DNA of 64,000 nt from the NCBI RefSeq assembly GCF_003313505.1, contig NZ_QMHO01000012.1, forward strand, positions 86,535 through 150,534, read 5' to 3'. A model generated the notes under the pieces. It saw only the letters and a program-made list of their open reading frames with translations, was not told the DNA's origin and made no database searches. The translations under genes and the position numbers were made by a program. This DNA is from Pedobacter nanyangensis. Its GTDB lineage: Bacteria; Bacteroidota; Bacteroidia; Sphingobacteriales; Sphingobacteriaceae. Shown here piece by piece: positions 1 to 9,226 of this stretch; the stretch's first letter is position 1, and each line of letters begins with the position of its first letter.

Positions 1-875
1 AAAAAACGGGAAAACAGTTTAATCCAACCGTTACCATCTTTTTCCTTAATTGGATAAACTAAAAGCAGCGACAAAACACCGAACACGGCATAACCTAGGA
101 TCAGTGTAGATACCAGGCCTTTAGGCAACTCCCAATTGATAGCTATCTTAATTTCGTACACCAATAATATGGCCAGGTAAATAGTCATCAACGGAATCAG
201 TACATATTGGGTAAATATTTTTAATCCTTTTGGATAGCGCTGTTCTTCCGCTATTGATTGGAAGTTTGATGGTACTCCGGCCAAAAAGAAAATCGTTACA
301 AAGCCGGTGCTCAGCGTAATAAAAAGTCTGAGATATACATCTGATTTAAAGGTCATATTAAACAGCCCATCAATTGCGAACAACGCAATGGCTAAGCCTG
401 CAAAAAGCACTGCTGCATAAAAAGCAGATATCAGAATCCTCAAAAACAAGGTTTTGTTATATTGCCAAAAACCATTCAGGCTGCCCCGCTTGATGAAAGG
501 GGCAAAAGCCACCAACAAATGGAAAGCGAAAGCAAAAAGAACAACCCTAAAAACGTCTATCAAATATTTGAAAGGATCTATCAGGAAGTATAGCGTGGTT
601 AGCAATGCCAATGCCAACAGCCGCAGTAACCATTTGGACGTAGTGCTTAGGGAACTGCTCTCCGCATAAGTATCTGATGCCAATAACAAGGTTAGCCCCA
701 AATTGCAAAGGAGCAATAACTTAACCAGGTGTTCGTTTGGTTCCATTTTTACCCCAGGCCCCACCAGATAGCACCACAGCCCGGTTGCCAGCAGGGCTAT
801 CAAAACTTGTAACGGGAAACGGGCAACAACCGTTTTAAGGTTTTGCCAAAGCATAATTACTGAAGGTAATTTCAT
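1..875 (-). CDS. DUF4153-like multi-pass membrane protein (N-terminal part, runs off left edge)
   Basis: The minus strand is open from an ATG at 873-875 to the window edge, giving about 291 residues with no stop. The translation starts MKLPSVIMLWQNLKTVVARF and contains several long hydrophobic segments separated by short polar loops, typical of an integral inner-membrane protein. It resembles the DUF4153 family, whose function is not established. The C-terminus is outside the window. Divergent from the beta-barrel gene at 1007, with about 130 bases between them. The family assignment is from memory of the overall pattern and is moderately sure; the reading frame itself is clear. Confidence 0.7.
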   Translation of the reverse strand, partial: MKLPSVIMLWQNLKTVVARFPLQVLIALLATGLWCYLVGPGVKMEPNEHLVKLLLLCNLGLTLLLASDTYAESSSLSTTSKWLLRLLALALLTTLYFLIDPFKYLIDVFRVVLFAFAFHLLVAFAPFIKRGSLNGFWQYNKTLFLRILISAFYAAVLFAGLAIALFAIDGLFNMTFKSDVYLRLFITLSTGFVTIFFLAGVPSNFQSIAEEQRYPKGLKIFTQYVLIPLMTIYLAILLVYEIKIAINWELPKGLVSTLILGYAVFGVLSLLLVYPIKEKDGNGWIKLFSRF

Positions 876-926
876 GAGCTCAAGAATTTAAATAACTCAC
901 TCTAAGATAGCTAACTCCTGCAACTA

Positions 927-946
927 TCTTAAAAAATGTTAAAAAT
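927..946 (+). promoter_or_regulatory. direct repeat, possible OmpR-type regulator site
   Basis: Two 10-base units, TCTTAAAAAA and TGTTAAAAAT, lie in tandem upstream of the beta-barrel gene. A similar tandem pair (TGTTAAAAAG TGTTAAAGGG on the minus strand, 7297-7318) precedes the kinase/regulator operon. A 10-base spacing fits tandem binding by an OmpR-family dimer. That the nearby regulator binds here is inference. A -7-like TATATTTT at 979-986 follows. Confidence 0.4.
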
Positions 947-1006
947 AGAGCTACAAGTTGTAAACTAATTTTTTAGTTTATATTTTAGCGCTACCAAACT
1001 ATTAAG

Positions 1007-3781
1007 ATGAAGAGAACGTTACTCCTATTAACGCTGGTACTGATTTTTTCCGTAGCTCGTTCCCAAACAAACTCCATTAAAGGTGTTGCAGCCGATCTTT
1101 CCTCCAATGCAAAGCTCCACAACGCAACCATTAGTGTTTTAAACGCAAAGGATTCAACCCTGTACAAGTTCACCAGAGCCAACGCAGAGGGCAATTTCAG
1201 TTTTCAGAACATGAAAAATGGGAATTTTATCCTACTGATTACCTACCCAGAATATGCTGATTTCGTAAATAAGTTCAGCTTAGATTCGACCCAAAAGTTT
1301 ATCGACTTTAAGGTGATAGATATGAAAACCAAAGCCAAATTATTAAATGAGGTGATCATTAAAGGGCAGGCAGCCGCCATTAAGATTAAAGGCGATACCA
1401 CGGAGTTTAATGCTTCGGCCTATAAGATACAGCCCAACGACCGCGTAGAGGATTTATTAAAAAAATTCCCCGGCGTAACGGTTGATGCCCAAGGCAAAAT
1501 TACCGCCCAGGGCAAAACAGTGGAAAAGGTATTGGTGGATGGCGAGGAATTTTTTGGTGACGACCCTACTTTGGTGACCAAAAACCTACGGGCCGACATG
1601 GTAGATAAGGTACAGTTGTTTGAAAAATCAAGCGACCAAGCAGCTTTTACAGGCGTTGATGACGGCCAAAAGAAACAGACCCTAAACATTGTACTGAAAG
1701 AAGATAAAAAACAGGGCTACTTTGGTAAAATTGATGCAGGTTATGGTACTGATGATTTTTATCAGGTACAGGCCATGTTCAATAAATTCAAGAAAAAAGA
1801 GAAAATAGCTGGATACTTCACCTCTAGTAATACCGGAAAAACGGGATTGGGATGGGAAGATGCCAACAAATATGGCAGTACCGGCAACATGGAAATCACC
1901 GACGATGGAATGATATTTATGTCGAGCAGCGATGAACTTGATGGCGGCGGCAGATATTGGGGCGAGGGTATTCCTGTTGCCCACAACGGTGGTGTACACT
2001 ATGAAAACAAGTGGAACAACGACAAGGAAAGCATCAATACCAACTATAAGGCGGGCTTCCTTAATGTGAAGATTGATAAACGCATTTTAGAACAAACCAA
2101 CTTTTCTGACAGGATACTTAATACCAACACCCATACCCTTACAGACAATGATATGTTCAGGCAAAAAATTGATGCTACTTACAACATCAAGATAGATACA
2201 ACTTCTAATTTAAAGGTGGTAATAGACGGCACTTTAAAAAACTCGCAAAGCGATGTAGTGACCAACGCCATTAGAAAGAGTGGAGAAAACATATCCGAAT
2301 ATAACTCCTTTAGGAATACCAGTAGCGACAGTAAACAACAACTATTTAACCTCAGTGCGTTTTACACCAAAAAACTAAAAAAAGCCGGACGTAATTATTC
2401 GATAAACTTAAGTCAGGCATACAACAAAACCAACTCCGATGGCTACTTGTATGCAGATAACGAACTTTTTAAAGACGGGGCATTTGAAAGACGGGAAATT
2501 ACAGATCAATTCAAAGACAACAATATTATAACCAATAGACTGTCGTCGAACTTTACCTATAATGAGCCGCTTAGTAAGTTTTTTACGTTGATTGCCAACT
2601 ACGGGCTAACATACACCATGAACAATGCCGACAGGAGAACCTACGACATTTCACCTACAGGTGCGTACGACAGGCTGAACACAACCTTTAGTAATGATTT
2701 TGAAGCCGACCAGCTAATTAATCAAGTTGGGGCCATTTTCAACTATAAAAAAGGAAAAACGGTCATCAACTTTGGAACCAAAACCAGTTTTGTAAATTTT
2801 GATCAAAAAGAGGTTCTCAGCAACCAAAGTTTCAAACGAAATTTCATCAACTGGATCCCACAAGCTTCTTATCAGTATAAATTCTCTGCACAAAAATCTA
2901 TCAGTATAAATTATAACGGGACAACCACTCAACCAACAGTTACCCAGTTGCAACCAGTGCGAACCAATGATGACCCTCAAAACGAATATCAAGGAAATGA
3001 CCAATTAGGCCCGTCTTACACCAATAGGATCAGCTTCAGGTATAACACCTATAAAATCATTACCAACCAAAACTTTTATGTAAGCGGTGGTTTTAATTTT
3101 ACAAGTAATCAGATTGTAAACAATAACACTACCATAGGCAACAAAACAGTTTTTACAGCGGTAAACTTAGATGGCAAGCTTCCTTATAACTATTATGCTT
3201 ATACGGGATTTTCGAGGAAATTATCGTTCTTGGGCGATATAAACGCTGGCTTGAACCTAAACTTAAGTGGCTCGGCGCAATACAACTATGCAAACAATGT
3301 GCTGAATAAAACCAACAGCGTTTCGGCCAGTCCCGCCATTAACCTGAGCAAATACAACGATAAAAATAGCTTTTACCTCTCTTTTGGCCCAAGTTACAAT
3401 TCACAAGTATCTTCTTTAGCATCGCAACAATCGAACAAAGGCTGGGGCTACAACGGATATATGGATTTGAATTTGAAACTTCCAAAGAAAATAACTTTGG
3501 CCTCTAGCTCAGAATACACCTATCAGCCGAGTTCTGACTCCTTCAACAATAGCTTTGACCGTTTGGTGATCAACGGCTCGCTTACCAAGGCATTTTTTAA
3601 GCAGGAAAGTTTAAAAGTGATGCTCAGTGCAAATGATATTTTAAACCAAAATGTTGGTTTCAGAAGATTTGCGGCATTAAACTCGATTACCCAAACCAGC
3701 TACAACAATATCGGTAGATATTTTATGTTCTCCTTGATATGGGATTTTAATAAAATGGGTGGAGCTCCAAAAACAAACTAA
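1007..3781 (+). CDS. outer-membrane beta-barrel protein, TonB-receptor-like with carboxypeptidase-regulatory N-domain
   Basis: 924 residues. Residues 1-19 form a signal peptide ending at ARSQ. Residues about 20-110 resemble a carboxypeptidase-regulatory-like beta-sandwich. Residues about 135-225 resemble a plug region (RVEDLLKKFPGVTVDAQGK, then VDGEEFFGDDP), and the remainder is a long run of alternating aromatic/polar strands typical of the OMP_b-brl_3 family, ending in the aromatic strand FMFSLIWDF. No obvious TonB box, so TonB dependence is uncertain. Such proteins sit in the outer membrane; the substrate is unknown. It is followed 15 bases downstream by the GLPGLI gene and faces a two-component system across a terminator, suggesting an envelope-responsive locus. 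Confidence 0.85.
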   Translation: MKRTLLLLTLVLIFSVARSQTNSIKGVAADLSSNAKLHNATISVLNAKDSTLYKFTRANAEGNFSFQNMKNGNFILLITYPEYADFVNKFSLDSTQKFIDFKVIDMKTKAKLLNEVIIKGQAAAIKIKGDTTEFNASAYKIQPNDRVEDLLKKFPGVTVDAQGKITAQGKTVEKVLVDGEEFFGDDPTLVTKNLRADMVDKVQLFEKSSDQAAFTGVDDGQKKQTLNIVLKEDKKQGYFGKIDAGYGTDDFYQVQAMFNKFKKKEKIAGYFTSSNTGKTGLGWEDANKYGSTGNMEITDDGMIFMSSSDELDGGGRYWGEGIPVAHNGGVHYENKWNNDKESINTNYKAGFLNVKIDKRILEQTNFSDRILNTNTHTLTDNDMFRQKIDATYNIKIDTTSNLKVVIDGTLKNSQSDVVTNAIRKSGENISEYNSFRNTSSDSKQQLFNLSAFYTKKLKKAGRNYSINLSQAYNKTNSDGYLYADNELFKDGAFERREITDQFKDNNIITNRLSSNFTYNEPLSKFFTLIANYGLTYTMNNADRRTYDISPTGAYDRLNTTFSNDFEADQLINQVGAIFNYKKGKTVINFGTKTSFVNFDQKEVLSNQSFKRNFINWIPQASYQYKFSAQKSISINYNGTTTQPTVTQLQPVRTNDDPQNEYQGNDQLGPSYTNRISFRYNTYKIITNQNFYVSGGFNFTSNQIVNNNTTIGNKTVFTAVNLDGKLPYNYYAYTGFSRKLSFLGDINAGLNLNLSGSAQYNYANNVLNKTNSVSASPAINLSKYNDKNSFYLSFGPSYNSQVSSLASQQSNKGWGYNGYMDLNLKLPKKITLASSSEYTYQPSSDSFNNSFDRLVINGSLTKAFFKQESLKVMLSANDILNQNVGFRRFAALNSITQTSYNNIGRYFMFSLIWDFNKMGGAPKTN

Positions 3782-3796
3782 TTAACCTACAGACAC

Positions 3797-4582
3797 ATGA
3801 AAATGCTAAAATATATCCTTGCCGCTTCCCTTACCTTTTTTGCGCTAAGCGGCAGCGCACAACATGCCCGTTTTGTTACGCAGGGCACTATTGAATATGA
3901 AAAACGTGTAAACGCCTATGCTTTGATCAAGCAACAGCTTAAATCATGGGGAGAAGACAACAGTTTCAGCACCCAGGCACTGGAAAGCTACCAAAAGAAC
4001 AATCCGCAGTTTAAAGTGCAAAAAAGCAAGCTGTTGTTTAATCATCAAACTACTGCATTTTTGCCTATCGAAGAAAATACACCCGTATCTAACAACTGGT
4101 TCGCAAACATGATCGAATTTCAGCAGGCTAACAGTATTTTAAGTGATTTGAATGCAGGCACCAGCAAAACACAAAAAAAGATCTATGAGGAAACTTATCT
4201 GTTGAGCGACAGCATCCGAAAAATCAACTGGAAAATTACCGACGAATTTAGGAACATTGCTGGCTATAATTGCCGCAGGGCAAATGCGCTTGTGATGGAT
4301 TCGGTATATGTAGTGGCATTTTACAGTGAAGAAATAGCCGTTAGCGGCGGGCCAGAATCGTTTAGCGGTTTACCGGGAATGATTTTGGGATTGGCGCTGC
4401 CGCATGATCATGTAACCTGGTTTGCCACTTCGGTGTCTGACGAGTCAGTAAGCCCTGACAAGATAAAAATACCTACCAAAGGCAAGCCCGTTAACCAAAA
4501 ACAGTTATACGATATTTTGAAGGGGGCATTAAAGAGTTGGGGAAAATCAGCCTATCAAACCTTTAAATGGGCAATGATGTAG
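3797..4582 (+). CDS. GLPGLI family secreted protein
   Basis: 261 residues with an N-terminal signal peptide (cleavage near LSGSAQ). The defining motif of the family is visible as GLPGMILGLALP near residue 195, in the usual middle-to-late position. GLPGLI proteins are exported proteins of unknown function that very often follow a TonB-receptor-like beta-barrel gene in Bacteroidota, exactly as here (15-base gap, same strand). A start at residue 3 (MLKYILAA) is also possible. The gene is the last of the operon and is followed by a strong terminator. Confidence 0.88.
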   Translation: MKMLKYILAASLTFFALSGSAQHARFVTQGTIEYEKRVNAYALIKQQLKSWGEDNSFSTQALESYQKNNPQFKVQKSKLLFNHQTTAFLPIEENTPVSNNWFANMIEFQQANSILSDLNAGTSKTQKKIYEETYLLSDSIRKINWKITDEFRNIAGYNCRRANALVMDSVYVVAFYSEEIAVSGGPESFSGLPGMILGLALPHDHVTWFATSVSDESVSPDKIKIPTKGKPVNQKQLYDILKGALKSWGKSAYQTFKWAMM

Positions 4583-4604
4583 AGATTACCGAATGGCTTA
4601 AACT

Positions 4605-4653
4605 AAAAAATCGGTTAACTGTTCACAAGCAACGGTTAACCGATTTTTTTTTT
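4605..4653 (+). terminator. rho-independent terminator, probably bidirectional
   Basis: A stem AATCGGTTAAC / GTTAACCGATT with a 14-15-base loop is flanked by an A-run on the left and a T-run of ten on the right, so it can end transcription from both the GLPGLI operon and the converging response-regulator operon. Confidence 0.85.
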
Positions 4654-4708
4654 GCTGTACGTTTAACTAAAGCAAGCAGCCAAGTACATCCCCAACCGTG
4701 GTATACGA

Positions 4709-5404
4709 TTAGTTTACCACCAATTTATAGCCTTTACCATGAACATTGATAATTTCTACCTTTGGGTCTTCTCTCAGATATTTGCGTAGCTTACTTAGGA
4801 AAACATCCATGCTACGCCCATTGAAATAGTTATCATCATGCCAAATACTAAGGAGCGCTTCTTCCCGGGTAAGTACGCCATTTTTCTTCAGGCATAACAA
4901 ACGCAGTAGCTCGGCTTCCTTGGTAGATAATTTTTGCTGTCCGCCATTAAAATGTATAATCTGGGTGGTATAGTCAAATCGATAATTACCAATCTCAAAC
5001 TGGCTGGGCACTTCTTCCTGCACCTGATTTTGAACGGCAGACGCACGTTTCAACAGTGCATTGATCCGAAGCAAGAGTTCCTCTATCCTAAAAGGCTTGG
5101 TAATGTAATCATCACCGCCCAAGTCATAGGCCAGTGATTTGTCTTCCATCATGGATTTGGCCGTTGCAAAAATAATAGGCACATGCTCATTTATCTTTCT
5201 AATTTCTTTGCCCAGGGTAAAGCCATCTTTTTTGGGCATCATTACATCGAGTATACAAAGATCAAAGCTATCTTTTGCAAACGCCTTCATCCCCTCCTCT
5301 CCATCTGTGCAAAGCACCACTTCAAAATTAGCTTTAATTTGCAGGTAGTCCTGCAATAGTAATCCAAGGTTTGGGTCGTCCTCAACCAAAAGTATCTTCT
5401 TCAT
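4709..5404 (-). CDS. OmpR-family response regulator transcription factor
   Basis: 231 residues. The receiver domain (1-120) has the acidic pair ED at 8-9, phospho-acceptor Asp53 in CILDVMMP, a Thr-type switch position (FATAKS) and Lys103 in YITKPF. Residues about 135-230 form a winged-helix DNA-binding domain (LSTKEAELLRLLC, RSMDVFLSKLRKYL, INVHGKGYKLV). It lies 1 base downstream of its histidine kinase on the same strand, so the two are surely co-transcribed. Likely targets are its own operon and the beta-barrel/GLPGLI genes, on the basis of shared direct repeats; that is inference. Confidence 0.93.
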   Translation of the reverse strand: MKKILLVEDDPNLGLLLQDYLQIKANFEVVLCTDGEEGMKAFAKDSFDLCILDVMMPKKDGFTLGKEIRKINEHVPIIFATAKSMMEDKSLAYDLGGDDYITKPFRIEELLLRINALLKRASAVQNQVQEEVPSQFEIGNYRFDYTTQIIHFNGGQQKLSTKEAELLRLLCLKKNGVLTREEALLSIWHDDNYFNGRSMDVFLSKLRKYLREDPKVEIINVHGKGYKLVVN

Positions 5405-5405
5405 A

Positions 5406-7250
5406 TCAATTGTTTAATTTAAATGGCAAATGAATGGTAAATGTAGTCCCTTTATCTTTTTCGCTGCTTACCTTGATATCGCCATTCATTTGTGCTATAA
5501 TATCGTTCACATAGCTTAAGCCCAATCCAAAACCCTTTACATCATGTAAATTGCCTGTAGGTACTCTGTAAAACTGATCAAAGATACGTTTGGTCTGCTC
5601 TTTGGTCATTCCAATGCCTGCGTCGCTTATTTCTATATCAATGCCATTGCCGTGGTTTTTGGTTTTAATGGCAATTTTTGGGTTTAACGGGCTGTATTTA
5701 TTCGCATTGTCAATCAGGTTATATATAACATTGGACAAATGCAATTCGTCACCAATCAATACATCATTCTCTGCATCCAAGGCCAAAGTAACTTCGGCAT
5801 CCTTTTTCTGCAACTGAAGGCTCATACTATCAACCACCAAAGAGATCAGTTCATTAACGGCTACCGGTTGGCGTTCCAATTTCAGCTCTTTCTTTTCCAA
5901 TTTCGCCACGTTCAACACCCGTTCAATATGGTTGCCCAGCCGTACGTTCTCGTCGTAAATGATACCTGCCAATCTGTTGATCCTAGCCTTATCCGCATTC
6001 AAATCAGGATCTTTTAACGCTTCGCTGGCAATCATAATGGTAGCCACAGGAGTTTTAAACTCGTGGGTCATGTTATTGATAAAATCAGTTTTCATTTCGG
6101 TAAGCTTTTTCTGCCGGATGATCGCGTAAATGGTATAGGCAAAAATGAAAACCAATACCAGCAATAAGCCCACCGAAGAAATGAGCGTCACAAACATGTT
6201 GCTAAATATCAGGGAGTTTTTATTGGGAAAACTCACATACAACATTCCGGGGTCCTTGATCATTAAATCATTGCTGAAAATGATTTTACTAAAGGTATTT
6301 TTGGGCAGCACTTCTCCCGCTTGCAATGCCACATTGCGATAAATAACCTTACCTGTATTTTTGGATGGCGTAACCCAATAATGGTAATCCAGGTCGATAT
6401 TTTTGCTCAACAGTTCGCGTTTTATAAGGGTATCCAAAATTTCCTGGCTTGGTATTCGCTGCTCCAGGGGAATATCCTTGTTGGCCATTTCCTTAGCCAC
6501 ATCCTGCACCAAACTTACGTTGCCTGCGTTCAATAATGCTACCGTATCAGCATACAGTTTTTCCAATTCAACCTTATATTTATAGGTAGCTTTGGCGTCC
6601 TCCAACTTGAATTTGGTCTTAAGTTCAGGATCAACGCTTGGGAAAGAAATAAACTGTGGGATGCCGGTCATTGGATGGAAAGCCAAATACCTGATAGTGT
6701 CCGGCAGTTTGTTAGGGTTAATTACCGCTCGCTTTCTAAAAAATGAAGGCGTAACACTACGGCTTAGCAATATCCCATTAGGCCCCTTTATATCGTTCAC
6801 ATTTAGCCTTAAAGTATTCTTATCGTTTGGATTAGGGTTCGAAAGATTAGCATAATCTTCTTCTGTGATGATTACCGGCGAAGTAAAGTTATCCCTGATC
6901 AAGCTATCCTGCAAGCCAATGTAGTCGAAAATCTGTTGCCGCTGTTTTATCTTCCTAACAACCTCACTCTCCTTAAAGCGCACTTTAAAGGCTACAATAC
7001 TATCCGTTTGCATCCTGATGTTCTTGCTTTTTTGCTCCTGAAATTCTACATCTTTCCTATTGATATGCCCAATAACATTTTTCTTCTGTATCTTATTCAC
7101 CACCGTGCTCAACGCTTGGTTTACATCTTGTTCAAAAAGCTGCGATTTAAGGTTATAAGACTCCCTGATGTAATACATTTGCATTACAAAAACTCCCAAC
7201 AACGCAAAGGTCATTAGTGCGGTAATTATCCAAAGGCTCCTCTTTTTCAT
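5406..7250 (-). CDS. membrane sensor histidine kinase, partner of the downstream OmpR-type regulator
   Basis: 614 residues. One membrane segment at about 7-28, a large periplasmic sensor region to about 350 with no domain I recognise, a second segment at about 352-378, then HisKA with His396 in NNMTHEFKTP, and a HATPase domain with N box (NLIDNANKYSP), G1 (DAGIGM) and G2 (GFGLGL). The start ATG lies only about a dozen bases after a TAACTTTG promoter element, so the leader is very short. First gene of the kinase-regulator operon, converging on the GLPGLI operon. Confidence 0.93.
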   Translation of the reverse strand: MKKRSLWIITALMTFALLGVFVMQMYYIRESYNLKSQLFEQDVNQALSTVVNKIQKKNVIGHINRKDVEFQEQKSKNIRMQTDSIVAFKVRFKESEVVRKIKQRQQIFDYIGLQDSLIRDNFTSPVIITEEDYANLSNPNPNDKNTLRLNVNDIKGPNGILLSRSVTPSFFRKRAVINPNKLPDTIRYLAFHPMTGIPQFISFPSVDPELKTKFKLEDAKATYKYKVELEKLYADTVALLNAGNVSLVQDVAKEMANKDIPLEQRIPSQEILDTLIKRELLSKNIDLDYHYWVTPSKNTGKVIYRNVALQAGEVLPKNTFSKIIFSNDLMIKDPGMLYVSFPNKNSLIFSNMFVTLISSVGLLLVLVFIFAYTIYAIIRQKKLTEMKTDFINNMTHEFKTPVATIMIASEALKDPDLNADKARINRLAGIIYDENVRLGNHIERVLNVAKLEKKELKLERQPVAVNELISLVVDSMSLQLQKKDAEVTLALDAENDVLIGDELHLSNVIYNLIDNANKYSPLNPKIAIKTKNHGNGIDIEISDAGIGMTKEQTKRIFDQFYRVPTGNLHDVKGFGLGLSYVNDIIAQMNGDIKVSSEKDKGTTFTIHLPFKLNN

Positions 7251-7262
7251 GCCGTTTCAATC

Positions 7263-7270
7263 CAAAGTTA
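7263..7270 (-). promoter_or_regulatory. -7 promoter element of the kinase-regulator operon
   Basis: On the minus strand the sequence reads TAACTTTG, a perfect match to the Bacteroidota TAnnTTTG element. The start codon at 7250 is so near that the mRNA would be nearly leaderless. Confidence 0.55.
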
Positions 7271-7296
7271 ACGAACACTTTAGGAAACACAACTAC

Positions 7297-7318
7297 CCTT
7301 TAACACTTTTTAACAGTA
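7297..7318 (-). promoter_or_regulatory. direct repeat upstream of kinase-regulator operon, possible autoregulatory site
   Basis: Minus strand: tandem units TGTTAAAAAG and TGTTAAAGGG, 10 bases apart, about 27 bases upstream of the -7 element. It matches 15 of 20 positions in the repeat at 927-946. Binding by the OmpR-type regulator is inferred. Confidence 0.4.
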
Positions 7319-7426
7319 CAATTAGCCTGTGTAAAAGCTCATTTTCAGTGATTAACGGTTTCAAAACGCCAGTTGAACTTACGAAACGCCAACCTGTGAC
7401 ACAACTTTAAGTGCTAAAACGGCATT

Positions 7427-7457
7427 AAAAAAGCCACTTGGTTATTCCAAGCGGCTT
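7427..7457 (-). terminator. rho-independent terminator of the DUF3127 gene
   Basis: Minus strand: GCCGCTTGG, loop AATAA, CCAAGTGGC (one G-T pair), then a T-run. It lies about 30 bases after the DUF3127 stop codon. Confidence 0.8.
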
Positions 7458-7489
7458 CCTAATTATCATTGTTTTCTTAAAAAGCGATA

Positions 7490-7861
7490 CTAAAAAGGCA
7501 AGTCATCATCTTCGCCGGCGGTAGTATTTACATCAACTGGGGCGGCATATTGCGGCGCAGCACCCGCTGCCGGAGCAGTGCCTGTTAAGGCGGTTAAACG
7601 CCACACCACCAAGCTGTTAAAGTAAGAAGTAACGCCTTCTTTATTAGTCCACGGACGACCACGCAAATTAAATGAAACTTCAATTTCATCTCCAGGTTTT
7701 AGGCTATCAAACAAAGCTGTTTTATCTTGTAAAGCCTCAAATCTAATATACTCAGGATAAGTCGGATTTTCTGCGTATTCTACAATTAAATCACGTTTTT
7801 TAAACGTTTCGCTCACCTGCTGTATGGCACCAATTTCATGTACCTTCCCTTTAATTTCCAT
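7490..7861 (-). CDS. DUF3127 protein, OB-fold-like with SSB-type acidic tail
   Basis: I place the start at the ATG at 7861 (MEIKGKVHEIGAIQQ), where family members usually begin, giving 123 residues; an open frame continues upstream to 7945 but would overlap the divergent methyltransferase gene. The body (KRDLIVEY, EAL.DK, GDEIEVSFNLRGR) matches the DUF3127 family found across Bacteroidota. It is followed by an Ala/Pro/Thr-rich linker and the terminal residues EDDDLPF, strikingly like the C-terminal protein-interaction peptide of single-stranded DNA-binding proteins. A nucleic-acid-binding role is plausible but unproven. Confidence 0.85.
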   Translation of the reverse strand: MEIKGKVHEIGAIQQVSETFKKRDLIVEYAENPTYPEYIRFEALQDKTALFDSLKPGDEIEVSFNLRGRPWTNKEGVTSYFNSLVVWRLTALTGTAPAAGAAPQYAAPVDVNTTAGEDDDLPF

Positions 7862-7927
7862 ATCAATACTAATATATTTCTCTTCCATCCAAATCTCTAT
7901 ATTTTTATTGATAACTTCGCAAATCAT

Positions 7928-9121
7928 ATGACACAAGTTTTCCACACCAAGAGCAAGGTAATTATCACCTGCAACAAAAGACTATCGTCCTACCTCCAAA
8001 CGGAAGTTGAGGAACTGGGGTATACCATCGAGAGAGCCTTCCCTACTGGCGTTGAACTTAACATTACCCTCAATGAGTGCATAAAACTTAACCTCAATCT
8101 TCGCTGCGCAAGTCAAATATTGTACAGTCTAAAAAATTTCGAGGCAAAAAATCCTGAGCAACTTTACCAAACATTAGTAGAGATTGCCTGGGAAGAACTG
8201 ATCGATTTTTCGGGTTATTTCTCGGTAACCTCAAATGTTGATAATCCTTACATCACTACGTCGCTTTTTGCAAACCTGAAAGTGAAAGATGCTATTGTTG
8301 ACCGCATTAAAGCCAAAAAGGGCATTCGCCCGAATAGTGGTGCCGATGCCAATAAAGCAGTGGTTCATTTGTACTGGAAAGACCAAGAGGCTACCATATT
8401 TATCGATACCAGTGGTGAAACGCTGAGCAAGCATGGCTATAGGAAAATCCCCGGAAAGGCCCCTATGCTGGAAGCTTTGGCCACCAGCGTGGTAATGGCT
8501 ACCAAATGGGACCGGAAATCTCCTTTCATTAATCCAATGTGCGGTTCAGGAACGCTGGCCATTGAAGCGGCATTGCTAGCCACCAACCGCCGCCCCGGTT
8601 TATATCGAATGAACTATGGTTTTATGCACATTATGGGCTATGATGAAGAAATCTTTTTTCAGGAAAGAAGGAACTTGAAGGACCAGGTAATCAAAAATGT
8701 AGGCCTACAGATCATCGCTTCTGATCTTTCTGAGGATGCGGTAGAGGTAAGCAAAAAAAATGCAAAAACCGCAGGCGTTGACCAACTGATCCAGTTTGAG
8801 GTAGGCGATTTTGCCGAAACATCTGTGCCGGAAAGCGGCAAAGGTGTAGTTGTTTTTAATCCGGAATATGGCGAAAGATTAGGAACGCACAGCAAACTGG
8901 AACTTACCTACAAGCGCATGGGCGATTTTATGAAAACTAACTGTAAGGGCTATTACGGCTATATTTTCACCGGAAATCCTGATCTGGCCAAAAAAATTGG
9001 CCTCAAGGCCGATAGGAAGATAGAATTTTATAATGGGAAATTAGATTGCAGGATGTTGGAATACGAGCTATACGACGGCAGCAAGCGACCTGAAAACGAG
9101 CGCCCAAAAAGACAAAACTAG
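7928..9121 (+). CDS. THUMP-domain class I SAM-dependent RNA methyltransferase (RlmL/RlmK-N-like)
   Basis: 397 residues from the ATG at 7928 (MTQVFHTKSK); an upstream TTG-type extension is not needed. The N-terminal third contains a THUMP RNA-binding domain (SYLQTEVEELGY at its start). The methyltransferase core has motif I-like NPMCGSGTLAIEAAL, the acidic SAM-ribose residue in IIASDLSEDAVE and a motif IV reading NPEYGERLG. Related enzymes make N2-methylguanine in 23S rRNA. Motif IV in the family is normally NPPY; here the second proline is Glu. Divergent from the DUF3127 gene, with only 66 bases between starts. Confidence 0.88.
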   Translation: MTQVFHTKSKVIITCNKRLSSYLQTEVEELGYTIERAFPTGVELNITLNECIKLNLNLRCASQILYSLKNFEAKNPEQLYQTLVEIAWEELIDFSGYFSVTSNVDNPYITTSLFANLKVKDAIVDRIKAKKGIRPNSGADANKAVVHLYWKDQEATIFIDTSGETLSKHGYRKIPGKAPMLEALATSVVMATKWDRKSPFINPMCGSGTLAIEAALLATNRRPGLYRMNYGFMHIMGYDEEIFFQERRNLKDQVIKNVGLQIIASDLSEDAVEVSKKNAKTAGVDQLIQFEVGDFAETSVPESGKGVVVFNPEYGERLGTHSKLELTYKRMGDFMKTNCKGYYGYIFTGNPDLAKKIGLKADRKIEFYNGKLDCRMLEYELYDGSKRPENERPKRQN

Positions 9122-9226
9122 CCAACTCATTATACTCAAAAAAGTTGTAAACAGATGATTATTAGGACTTAAGCTTGCAATTTAAAAATTATTTGCATAG
9201 TTTTAGCCCAACTAACTATCTGCCCC

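Noticed and set aside
454..669. 71-codon plus-strand ORF
   Set aside because: It lies antisense to the strongly coding DUF4153 frame (1-875, minus) and has a skewed composition.
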